From Rhynchopus euleeides (taxonomy: Eukaryota; Euglenozoa; Diplonemea; Diplonemida; Diplonemidae): a DNA stretch of 64,000 nucleotides. Below the pieces are notes generated by a model. That model was given only the letters and a program-made list of their open reading frames with translations. It searched no databases and was not told the DNA's origin. The position numbers and the translations under genes were made by a program. Shown in pieces: positions 30,461 through 38,400 of this stretch (position 1 is its first letter; every line of letters begins with the position of its first letter). The stretch covers positions 310,001-374,000 of the forward strand of contig OY723252.1 of the NCBI GenBank assembly GCA_963210315.1, in the 5' to 3' direction.

Positions 30461-30930
30461 CTAGCAACCTCTAGCAACCTCCAGCAACCTCCAGCAACCT
30501 CTAGCAACCTGCAGCAACCTCTAGCAACCTCTAGCAACCTCCAGCAACCTCCAGCAACCTGCAGCAACCTGCAGCAACCTCTAGCAACCTGCAGCAACCT
30601 GCAGCAACCTCCAGCAACCTCTAGCAACCTCCAGCAACCTCTAGCAACCTCCAGCAACCTCTAGCAACCTGCAGCAACCTCTCGCAACCTCCAGCAACCT
30701 GCAGCAACCTCTAGCAACCTCCAGCAACCTCTAGCAACCTGCAGCAACCTCCAGCAACCTGCAGCAACCTCTAGCAACCTCCAGCAACCTCGAGCAACCT
30801 CTAGCAACCTCTAGCAACCTCCAGCAACCTGCAGCAACCTCTAGCAACCTCTAGCAACCTCCAGCAACCTCCAGCAACCTCCAGCAACCTGCAGCAACCT
30901 CTAGCAACCTCCAGCAACCTCTCGTAACCT
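30461..30930. repeat. 10-bp minisatellite, 47 units
   Basis: 47 consecutive 10-bp units of form NNAGCAACCT. The first two bases are almost always CT, CC or GC, in irregular order. A few units vary (CTCGCAACCT, CGAGCAACCT, CTCGTAACCT near the end). The repeat-derived frames on both strands are not genes. Confidence 0.97.
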
Positions 30931-31297
30931 GCAGCACACAGGAGTATCTAGCCGTCGGCTTTTCGTCCTGCCCAACACCACACCTTCAGGAGGCGTGCAC
31001 TCCAACACTCTTAACAATCTGTTAAATGGAGGCATGCCCCTCACCACTCAGCTGCTGATGAGAGGAGCACCACACGTCAAGGACGTGCCAGGTACCACCT
31101 ACTCACCAGCAGCTGCCCTGCCTTGGGAGCAGAGAATGGGGTTTAGCATGCAGTAACCCCTCCAGACAGTGCCATTCTGGTGTCTGGAGGGTACCAAAAC
31201 CCTTCGAAAACCACCCAAAGTAGGCCCCCCAGGCCATTTTTCACCCAAAAAAGTGAAAATTTTGCACCCCAAAATTTCGCCCAAAACCCATTTTTTT
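30931..31297. other. Unique flank outside the left arm
   Basis: No gene is seen. The end (31240-31297) is A/C-rich (AAAATTTTGCACCCCAAAAT) and stops with a T run right at the terminus of the retroelement. Confidence 0.5.
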
Positions 31298-31410
31298 TTA
31301 AGCACACTCGTGTGAGCGGAAAGCGCCCCACCACAGCTGCAACCAAACGTGCTCTATACACTAACCCCACCCTTCATCAGGCTCAGGGTGTGATCAGTTC
31401 AGGGTTTTGT
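31298..31410 (+). repeat. Split direct repeat A1 of the YR element
   Basis: Begins TTAAGCACACTCGTGTGAGC and matches A2 at 35792-35904. The junction core GTAGAAGCGTCAACGCA follows at 31413-31429. Confidence 0.85.
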
Positions 31411-31486
31411 GTGTAGAAGCGTCAACGCATCAAACTATCAAGCAGGCGAGAGAATCAAGAGGGGAGCAAGAGTGACAGAAGCGGAC

Positions 31487-31750
31487 AGAGTACGCCGAGC
31501 TGCGTGTATAGGAGAGGAACAGAACGGGCTGAGGGAGTACGCCGAGCTGCGTGTATAGGAGAGGAACAGAACGGGCTGAGGGAGTACGCCGAGCTGCGTG
31601 TATAGGAGAGGAACAGAAACTACGCCGAGCTGCGTGTATAGGAGAGAAACAGAAACTACGCCGAGCTGCGTGAATAGGAGAGGAACAGAAACTACGCCGA
31701 GCTGCGTGAATAGGACAGGAACAGTAACTACGCCGAGCTGCGTAACAGAG
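31487..31750 (+). repeat. Leader tandem repeats of the YR element
   Basis: Repeats of TACGCCGAGCTGCGTG plus TATAGGAGAGGAACAG occur in 47-bp and 36-bp forms ahead of the gag ATG. The 36-bp form is a multiple of three, so an open frame from 31598 reads a 12-residue repeat (T-E-T-T-P-S-C-V-x-R-R-G). The left copy has one 47-bp unit more than the right-arm copy. Confidence 0.85.
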
Positions 31751-31753
31751 AAG

Positions 31754-32824
31754 ATGGCCACTCTGGATTGGGACACCCTGAAGGTTCCCGACCCCGCCCA
31801 CCCCGACAACGAGCCAGCAGAGCGTCGCCCCGAGTGCATATTCGAAACGTGCAATACTACACACACAGCCAGGACCGCATTCAGCTGCCACGACTGCGGT
31901 GGGACCACGGTCAGGACGTGCTTGAGAGAGCGCATCCCGGCGCACGTCGTCCCCGAATGGCTCGAGGGCGCAGGGGACAGGGGCTGGGTGTGCCCCGAGT
32001 GCGCATGGGTCCGGCAGGCAGTCGACGAGGAGACCGCGGCGGACCTGGCAGCAGCGACGGGCGAGCTAGGCGAGGACGGGGAGTACAGCGAGGCGGACAG
32101 CCAGAGTGGCACGGGCCTCCAGCACAGGGACGCACACCACCCCGCCGACTCGAACACCGATCTCCGCGTGGCGAACTCGCTGGAGTACCTGCTGAAATTG
32201 ACAGGCCGGCTGGAGAAGGAACAGAAGGAGCTGAAGAAGACCGTGGAGACGCAGGCGAAGCAGATCGCCACCCTGCAGAAGGCGCTGCAGCGGACGGAGG
32301 CCGAGCTGCCCGCCGATTTCTCCGCCCACATCGTGTCGACCTGGGGATCGTCGATCGCCACTGTCCCCGGACGCAGGTTGGTGAAAGCTGAGGTATCCCG
32401 GGTTTTCCGACAGGCGGAGCTCAGCGATGCCCCGAGCTCACCAGACTGGCAACACCAGCTCATCCAGGCCTTCGACGCTCTGTTTCAGACAATGGGACTG
32501 ATCCGCGACGACGATGATCCGGATCGCTTTACCGAGGCCCTCCATAAGACAATCGTCGTTATGAACTCGCACTTTCTCCTGAAGGGGCGCGCGGGCGCCC
32601 GCCTCTACCTGGCAAAGGCGAAGATTATGGACCCAGCGAAGTACGATGCGGTGACACACGGGCGCCTACTCCGGGAGGGGCGGGCCACGCAGGACGACAC
32701 ACAGGAGAGGCGGGCCGCGTTTCAGGAGCGGTTCCTGCAGGAGCGTAACACGCAGGACCGCCCCGCGCCCTACTCGGGAAAGGGCCATCACAAAGGACGG
32801 GGGGGGAAAGGCAAGCGACAGTGA
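31754..32824 (+). CDS. Gag-like protein of the YR element (left copy)
   Basis: 356 residues from the ATG after the leader repeats (M-A-T-L-D-W-D-T-L-K). Residues about 25-85 have paired Cys (C-x-x-x-x-C, C-H-D-C-G, V-C-P-E-C) like a zinc-binding domain. About 130-185 is a coiled coil (L-E-K-E-Q-K-E-L-K-K). The C-terminus is basic and Gly-rich (G-K-G-H-H-K-G-R-G-G-K-G-K). These suit a nucleic-acid-binding structural protein. It belongs to the fossil element and is not a host gene. Confidence 0.7.
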   Translation: MATLDWDTLKVPDPAHPDNEPAERRPECIFETCNTTHTARTAFSCHDCGGTTVRTCLRERIPAHVVPEWLEGAGDRGWVCPECAWVRQAVDEETAADLAAATGELGEDGEYSEADSQSGTGLQHRDAHHPADSNTDLRVANSLEYLLKLTGRLEKEQKELKKTVETQAKQIATLQKALQRTEAELPADFSAHIVSTWGSSIATVPGRRLVKAEVSRVFRQAELSDAPSSPDWQHQLIQAFDALFQTMGLIRDDDDPDRFTEALHKTIVVMNSHFLLKGRAGARLYLAKAKIMDPAKYDAVTHGRLLREGRATQDDTQERRAAFQERFLQERNTQDRPAPYSGKGHHKGRGGKGKRQ

Positions 32825-35679
32825 CTCCCCGACACCAGCAGGGGACGCCCGCGGGCCACGACCCTCCCCCCCGCCGCGGTAGTGTATGTGAAGGCAGTAC
32901 CATCTGCCCCCCCGTCAACAAGAGGACGCCCCCGCAAGACCGAGACGAGCGTGACCCCGGAGGAAGCAACCACCATTCGCCAGGAACTGCAACACACCCT
33001 GGCCCAAGCCCTCGCACCCACATACTGGGGGGCCCTCCGCCGCACATACGACAGGTACTCGCAGTTCCGGGAAGGGTGGATGAAAGCGGAGAGGCGAACA
33101 CTGCCACACGACGAAGGGGCGGTGCTGTGGGTCACGAAGCAACGGAAGGACGGGCTATCAGTGCAGTCCGCCCTCCAGTACCTCAACAACCTTGCAGCAG
33201 CACTCAGACGCTTCGCAGCGTTCCCCCTCGACGGAAAACAAATTGTGGCGGACTACAGGCGGGCGCTGAAACGGGGAGGAGCACTACGACCACTGAAGCA
33301 AGCAGAACCAGCAACAGCCCACAACATCCGGGAGGCGCTAGCGAAGGAGCCACGTCCCCTCGTGAAACTGCTGCTCGGCATCATGTGGGGGGGTGCGGCA
33401 AGGGCCTCGGACGCACTGCGCTTGGATGTGAAGGACGTCACAGCGGAAAAGCGCAGCGAGCCGATATACGTGCGCTGGACCCAGTCGAAGGCGGACCCCT
33501 TCCACATGGGTCACATCACAGGGATCTCCCTGCCGAAGGACCTACACCGTATCCTCCGACACCGCCTCCGCAGGGCGCGCAGAGCAGGAGAGACGAGACT
33601 GTTCCCGGCGGACGTCACCTACCGGACCGTGGTAAAAGCCGTCAAGCGGGCACGGAGGGGGCTCACGGCACACTCTCTGCGGAGGGGGGCACTCACACAG
33701 CTTGCGCGAAAGAACGTTCCACTGGAGGAGGTGCGCCTCCTCTCGAGACACGCGACGGTCGACGGTGTGATGCGTTACGTATCAGCGGCGGAAAACGCAC
33801 ACGCGCGCGAGACAGCACAGGTGTCGGCGAAGATCGAGTGGTGAAGAAAAAACGACAGCAAGGGGGGACGACGCGCACACAGCCAAAACCCCTGACAGCA
33901 ACCCACTTCCCGGGGACCACGAGGCTGTTCGCAGCGCGCCGCTACTACGAAGATGCCACACCCGACGAAGCCGCGTCCGACCCACCACCCAGTGATGAGG
34001 AAGCGTGGAGCGAGGTGGATAGCGCAGAGTCGTACGGTCCGGGTGTCGAGGACCTCTACGGGGAGGACTTGGGTGTGTGCACGGGGGGGAAGGTGATACG
34101 GCCAGCCAACGCGAAGACGGAGCTGTCGGAGGAAGAGGACTACATCGCGGAGATCTGCACCTCGCGCCTCAATCTCAAGGAACTGCGACGGTTGGACAGC
34201 GAGGGTGAACTGACGGGGGTCTTGGACCTCATCACCAAGCCAGCCGCTTTCGCTGACGCACTGCTTCCCGAGGCCCGCCAAGAACTACGTAAAACGGGGA
34301 GGAAGGTATCACGCCACATGTTGCACCACCTGGACACCTTGGTTGAGTATGGCGTCCTGACGGAGGCGGATGCACACCCGTACCTCACGCTGCCAGCGTT
34401 CACCGTGTCCAAGAAGTCTGGGGGCCAACGTTTCATCGTCGACGCAAGGCGGCTAAATGCACTGATGACACGCCCACCGGGCATGCGTTTGCAGGACATC
34501 ACGGAGGTGACACAGCGAGTGGCCGCGGCGAGCTGGGTGGTGATGGCAGATGCACGCAGCTGGTTCTACCAGTTCCCCGTACACAAGGAGATCCAACGCT
34601 ATTTCGAAGTGCGCCTAGGCGGGGAGAGAAAGACATTCGTGAAGACCTTCCTGACTGTCATGTGCATGGGGTGGTCACATTCCCCGGCAATCGCGAACCG
34701 CAGCGCACGCGTGCTGCTCCCGCCAGAGCACGGAATAGTCTGGATTGACAACTTCATCGCTGTCGGAGACTCCCTACCAGAGGCACAGGCGAGGTACGCC
34801 GACTTCATCAGCCGCTGCGAGAAGGTGGGGGCCGCCCTGAACTTCGACGACACACAACACGGCGTGCCGCTGCAGGACTTCACAGTGTTCGGGATCCACT
34901 TCGACCTGACGCGACACCGTTTCCACATGGACACAGCCTGGGTGCAAAAAGTCCTCGGACGGGAAGAGTACAAGGAAGTCGTCAACGGCCACACGACACC
35001 ACGCAGGGCGTTCAGAGTATTCGGGTCTTTCGTCTGGCAGTCGTATGTGATGCGGACACCGATGTGTTACATGCCAGCCGTGTTGTCCTTCGTGCGGCGC
35101 ATCGCGAAGCAGACGCACTCAAACAACGCCCGATGGGACTCCAGGGTCGCAGTACCTCCGTCGGTGCAGGCGGAGACAGTGGCGCGGGCACGCCTCATCG
35201 AGGACAACGAGTGGTATACGCCGCAGAACCCGCCACCGACCATTGAGCTCTGGACAGACGCGTCATCCACGGCGTGGGCGGCGGTGCTCGTGCTGCCGGG
35301 AGGGGAGTCAGTGTCCCAAGGGGCGTTCGAAGGGAGCGACGCGGACACGAACATCTTCCTGAAGGAAGCGTATGCAGTGTGGCAGGGGGTGCGCATGATG
35401 CAGCGTGTGAGGGAGGCAAGCGTAACCTGCCACATAGACAACCTCGGCCTGGTGTTCGCGCTCCGGAAGGGCCACTGCGCCAACTACCGAGGCAACCTCC
35501 TGCTGCAGGAGATATACACAACAGCGCGCCGCCAGCAGATACGACTTATTCCACACTGGGTTGCGACCCACGACCAACGCGCAGACGCGTACACGCGAGG
35601 GACGCAGGCCACACACCCCGTGGAGTTGCCACCAGTGTCGATGCCACCTACACTTTTACCAGCGCGCCCGCCTCGTTGA
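32821..35679 (+). CDS. Reverse transcriptase-RNase H frame of the YR element (left copy)
   Basis: The coding part of this long frame is roughly 33850-35679. The first 340 codons lie opposite the recombinase frame and look like a shadow. RT fingers and palm are recognisable at about 34340-34930. An RNase H domain of DIRS type is at about 35240-35620 (W-T-D-A-S-S-T-A-W, K-E-A-Y-A-V, C-H-I-D-N-L, Q-R-A-D-A-Y-T-R-G). The frame overlaps the gag end, so expression by the read-through or internal initiation typical of such elements is likely (inference). Confidence 0.75.
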   Translation: MTPRHQQGTPAGHDPPPRRGSVCEGSTICPPVNKRTPPQDRDERDPGGSNHHSPGTATHPGPSPRTHILGGPPPHIRQVLAVPGRVDESGEANTATRRRGGAVGHEATEGRAISAVRPPVPQQPCSSTQTLRSVPPRRKTNCGGLQAGAETGRSTTTTEASRTSNSPQHPGGASEGATSPRETAARHHVGGCGKGLGRTALGCEGRHSGKAQRADIRALDPVEGGPLPHGSHHRDLPAEGPTPYPPTPPPQGAQSRRDETVPGGRHLPDRGKSRQAGTEGAHGTLSAEGGTHTACAKERSTGGGAPPLETRDGRRCDALRISGGKRTRARDSTGVGEDRVVKKKRQQGGTTRTQPKPLTATHFPGTTRLFAARRYYEDATPDEAASDPPPSDEEAWSEVDSAESYGPGVEDLYGEDLGVCTGGKVIRPANAKTELSEEEDYIAEICTSRLNLKELRRLDSEGELTGVLDLITKPAAFADALLPEARQELRKTGRKVSRHMLHHLDTLVEYGVLTEADAHPYLTLPAFTVSKKSGGQRFIVDARRLNALMTRPPGMRLQDITEVTQRVAAASWVVMADARSWFYQFPVHKEIQRYFEVRLGGERKTFVKTFLTVMCMGWSHSPAIANRSARVLLPPEHGIVWIDNFIAVGDSLPEAQARYADFISRCEKVGAALNFDDTQHGVPLQDFTVFGIHFDLTRHRFHMDTAWVQKVLGREEYKEVVNGHTTPRRAFRVFGSFVWQSYVMRTPMCYMPAVLSFVRRIAKQTHSNNARWDSRVAVPPSVQAETVARARLIEDNEWYTPQNPPPTIELWTDASSTAWAAVLVLPGGESVSQGAFEGSDADTNIFLKEAYAVWQGVRMMQRVREASVTCHIDNLGLVFALRKGHCANYRGNLLLQEIYTTARRQQIRLIPHWVATHDQRADAYTRGTQATHPVELPPVSMPPTLLPARPPR
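32882..33844 (+). CDS. Tyrosine recombinase of the YR element (left copy)
   Basis: A 320-residue integrase/recombinase of the tyrosine family. It has an N-terminal core-binding region (about 1-150), a box I Arg in G-G-A-A-R-A-S-D-A-L-R-L, a box II H-S-L-R-R-G-A-L-T and the end motif L-L-S-R-H-A-T-V-D-G-V-M-R-Y. It lies ahead of the RT domain, whereas DIRS and PAT/Ngaro elements generally have the YR after RT-RH. It would integrate circular cDNA without target duplication. Confidence 0.88.
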   Translation: MYVKAVPSAPPSTRGRPRKTETSVTPEEATTIRQELQHTLAQALAPTYWGALRRTYDRYSQFREGWMKAERRTLPHDEGAVLWVTKQRKDGLSVQSALQYLNNLAAALRRFAAFPLDGKQIVADYRRALKRGGALRPLKQAEPATAHNIREALAKEPRPLVKLLLGIMWGGAARASDALRLDVKDVTAEKRSEPIYVRWTQSKADPFHMGHITGISLPKDLHRILRHRLRRARRAGETRLFPADVTYRTVVKAVKRARRGLTAHSLRRGALTQLARKNVPLEEVRLLSRHATVDGVMRYVSAAENAHARETAQVSAKIEW

Positions 35680-35716
35680 GAACGAGACGGACACGTCCCT
35701 CCGGATGAGGGTCCTG

Positions 35717-35979
35717 GTGTAGAAGCGTCAACGCAACAAACAAAAGGAAATTCATCAGAGCGGTTGTAGCTGTGAAGTGATAGGGCGCTTTTTAAGCACA
35801 CTCGTGTGAGCGGAAAGCGCCCCACCACAGCTGCAACCAAACGTGCTCTATACACTAACCCCACCCTTCATCAGGCTCAGGGTGTGATCAGTTCAGGGTT
35901 TTGTGTGTAGAAGCGTCAACGCAACAAACAAAAGGAAATTCATCAGAGCGGTTGTAGCTGTGAAGTGATAGGGCGCTTT
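35717..35979 (+). repeat. Right-end repeats B1-A2-B2 of the YR element
   Basis: B1 (35717-35791) and B2 (35905-35979) both start GTGTAGAAGCGTCAACGCAA and end TAGGGCGCTTT. A2 (35792-35904) repeats A1. The core AGAAGCGTCAACGCA thus occurs three times in the element, at the A1 end and at the start of B1 and B2. Confidence 0.9.
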
Positions 35980-36666
35980 CTGACCAGGATCCCCTAAAAG
36001 GCCGATTTCCCCTGTTTACACATGGGGGATTTCATGCAAAGCCCGCTCATGTGCTGAGTGTGTTATCCGCGACGTGGATGCGGTCGCCCCCTTCCTCCCA
36101 GAAGCCACTGATCTCCCTCATCCAACTTCACCTCCGGATGTACGCGGCACGTGCTTGGGTTGTCCTGTCGCAGTGCAGCAGAAGTTCCCCTGTGCACTGC
36201 TGCCCAAGCCATTGCACGGAATATGCCACGCAGAGTAACGTGGTATCGCGTGACCAGCTCGTGAGGCTTGGTGCCACGAATCGAATCGATAGGCTGCGAG
36301 CCGCATTGCCTCGGTCAGTTGCTGTCCTTGCGTGTGCATTTTTGTTGCACATAACACACCTGTGTGGTACGGGAAATGCTACGAGGAACGCGATGGACTC
36401 GGGACTGCTGCTGGCCTCTCTTGCTATGGTTTACTTATGTTTCGTGCTCCACCTGCTCCACCTCATTCTGCACTTCAGATGATCCACTTCACGTGGGTTA
36501 CGGGGTTTGGGACAACGATGATATGTTGTGTCCGACGACAAGGTAAGGTAAGCTCATCGAGGTACACCAAACCGGAGTTGTCAAATCAAAAAAAAATATG
36601 GGGGGGGGTTTTTCAAAGTGCAAGAGGTGGAGCCCGTTCAACAGGTGGAAGCGTCCAATGCAACAC

Positions 36667-36951
36667 TCACAGCATAGAGGCCAAGTGTTTCTCGTAGTAT
36701 TTGCACAACAGTCCCTTGGGGTCCCTGGGTATCTGCAGCGCAGGTGCCTGCACTGGACCAGGACTCCTGATTTGCCTCTGGCACTTGTGATCGGAACGGA
36801 TGCGGCGACATGCCACGGTGCCCATGTATAGCCATGCCGGCACGAAAATACGTTCACGACGGTTGATTACCATTGCTGCACTCTGTCGGAACCCGAAGGG
36901 TCTCAGCTCACCTGAACGCCCACCAGGCCCCCCAACAGGGGGTGAAACCAA
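36667..36951 (-). CDS. Hypothetical small ORF (left arm)
   Basis: A minus-strand frame with plausible protein composition (A-M-V-I-N-R-R-E-R-I-F-V-P-A-W-L-Y-M-G-T-V-A-C, later K-G-L-L-C-K-Y-Y-E-K-H-L). It may be a decayed transposase piece, but no family is recognised. The mirror copy is 58349-58633. Confidence 0.25.
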   Translation of the reverse strand: MVSPPVGGPGGRSGELRPFGFRQSAAMVINRRERIFVPAWLYMGTVACRRIRSDHKCQRQIRSPGPVQAPALQIPRDPKGLLCKYYEKHLASML

Positions 36952-37146
36952 AGGGTCCCCCCTGGGGTTTTTTAACCCAAAATTTTCGAATTCGACATGT
37001 CCCCGGGATTTCCACTATGTCGCAGATTTCGATCATTGGGTCAAGAAAACCTAAAAATCTAGGGGGGAGGTGCTGAAGGATTGCACTGAAAATTTTATCT
37101 AACTCGGTCAAAATTCCAGGCACAGGGTTTAAGCACATGCCTGGTG

Positions 37147-37303
37147 TGTAAAAGTGTAGGAGTGCTTCCGACGACCTGCTTCTTTTCTGTGTCTTGCTAT
37201 TTTGTGTTCACATGTGCTCCACACCCACATCAAATCAGCAGGCTAGGGTGGTGGAAGCGTCAACGCATCATTAACGAGGAAGGAAGCACGGTCGCTACGC
37301 TTT
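37147..37303 (+). repeat. Dispersed repeat R3 with GCGTCAACGC core
   Basis: AAAAGTGTAGGAGTGCTTCC ... CTCCACACCCACATCAAATC ... GGTGGAAGCGTCAACGCATC. Other copies are at 42945-43110 and (partial) 1371-1463. It continues directly into R2. Confidence 0.8.
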
Positions 37304-37462
37304 TTTTGGATTTAGGTTTGACGATTACGTGACACTGGCGCAGGGGTCTGTGTGCTGCAGATGATGGTGGGGACAAGACCTGGCTGGGGGCTTCGCTCTT
37401 GTGTCACTGTGTGTGTCAAACTGCGTCACTTCACAGCCAGTGTTGTGGCTCACTTTTTTCAC
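37296..37462 (+). repeat. Dispersed repeat R2
   Basis: GGATTTAGGTTTGACGATTA, GCGCAGGGGTCTGTGTGCTG and TCAAACTGCGTCACTTCACA are repeated inverted at 47735-47900. The mirrored copy is 57838-58004. Confidence 0.8.
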
Positions 37463-37655
37463 ACAAAAAAGGACTAACATTGCAAGAAGGTGCTGGGAGA
37501 TTTACTTTTCCATTCACTCTCGACGAGCAAAAACCCCCCCGCCTAGGGCTAAGTTGGCGTGATACGTATCACGTATCACAATTTGCGTCTCGCGTATCAC
37601 TGAATGGGGTCAGTGTTTTCGGTCCCAGACCCCAGGAGCCAGCAGATTGCCTTTC

Positions 37656-37708
37656 AGGGGGTCTGGGGGGGCGGAGCCCCCCAGCCGCCGGAGGCCACGG
37701 TAGTGAAC
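37656..37708 (+). repeat. 52-bp GC hairpin repeat, copy a
   Basis: GGGGGTCTGGGGGGGCGGAG, then CCCCCCAGCCGCCGGAGG and CCACGGTAGTGAAC. The 9-bp stem CTGGGGGGC/GCCCCCCAG closes on a short loop. It starts with GT and ends with TAG inside the unit. Other copies are at 45866, 46357 (-), 46528 (-) and the mirror 57592 (-). Confidence 0.9.
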
Positions 37709-38400
37709 ATATGTTCTCAGGCTCACTTCAGTCAAGCACCTGACCAAATTCGGTGGGTCATTGGGACAATAGTTCGGAATCGCCCTGCTCCCTGGGCCCC
37801 AGTGGGGCCCAGGGTGCGGGGGCAGATCAGAAATATTACTCTGGTAGGGCAGGCTGGTCAGGCCTGCCGGACCAAGGTTTCGGACTGAAGTTAAATAGGT
37901 GGGGCAGCTGCCCTACCTCCCTGACCAGGCACGACATCACTGAACACCTTATCCGGACGGCGTATCGGATACGTGTCGACAAAGGGGCTCGGGGGCACGC
38001 CTGCCGTATCAGCGCCGTTGCCGTACCGGATACAAATCACGTATCGCCCCCGCCAAAAAGGTGCTCTGACACGCGTATCATGCCAACTTAGCCGGCCCCA
38101 CCCCTTCACCTCCCCCGCCTACACCGCTTCCGAATCTTGGTGACAGCACGACACACATATGGCACATTGACACACTGCTTCCCAAAGAACCAGCCTCTGG
38201 AAGGCTTGCCTGCCACTTGAGTGCGGCTCATCAAGGTCAGTGTGCATGCCTGACACAGCAGAAGTGGAGGCCTCGAGACGGTGCTGGTGGCACACGAAGC
38301 GCACCGACTGGTGGGACCGGCCACACACAAGAGTGCAGTTGTCCTCATTCCGAAACACCCACAAGCCACACCACAGGAGCAACCGGGACACACAATTCCG

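Larger units (their letters stand above)
31298..35979 (+). mobile_element. Tyrosine-recombinase retrotransposon (DIRS order; PAT/Ngaro-like), left copy
   Basis: A YR retroelement of about 4.7 kb that looks whole. It has split direct repeats: A1 at the left end, then B1-A2-B2 at the right end. Reading frames for a Gag-like protein, a tyrosine recombinase and reverse transcriptase plus RNase H are present, in that order. No target duplication is seen, as expected for recombinase-mediated insertion. The arrangement A1...B1A2B2 is that of PAT/Ngaro relatives of DIRS. Its age must be low, given near identity with the copy at 59320-63955, but that copy arose with the inverted duplication. Confidence 0.85.
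35980..38400. other. Intergenic part of the left arm with dispersed repeats
   Basis: Contains R4 (36465-36548; related to 30107-30205), R3 (37147-37303), R2 (37296-37462; related to 47735-47900), the 52-bp hairpin repeat (37656-37708) and a run of TGATACGTATCACGTATCAC-type palindromes (about 37558-37605). No gene is convincing. A minus-strand 94-codon frame at 36667-36951 has protein-like composition (see its own entry). Confidence 0.6.

Noticed and set aside
30326-30664. Repetitive ORFs on both strands of the 10-bp minisatellite
   Set aside because: Direct translation of the repeat; no gene signals.
30461-30930. CRISPR array
   Set aside because: Units are 10 bp with no spacers and the genome is eukaryotic.
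32821-33840. First 340 codons of the RT frame as a separate protein
   Set aside because: Low-complexity composition and full overlap with the well-supported recombinase frame.
31298-35979. Classic LTR retrotransposon
   Set aside because: No LTR pair or DDE integrase; split direct repeats and a tyrosine recombinase place it with DIRS/PAT/Ngaro elements.
36051-36482. 143-codon plus-strand ORF in the arm (mirror 58818-59249)
   Set aside because: Hydrophobic C-terminus only; crosses repeat R4 and lacks any recognisable domain.
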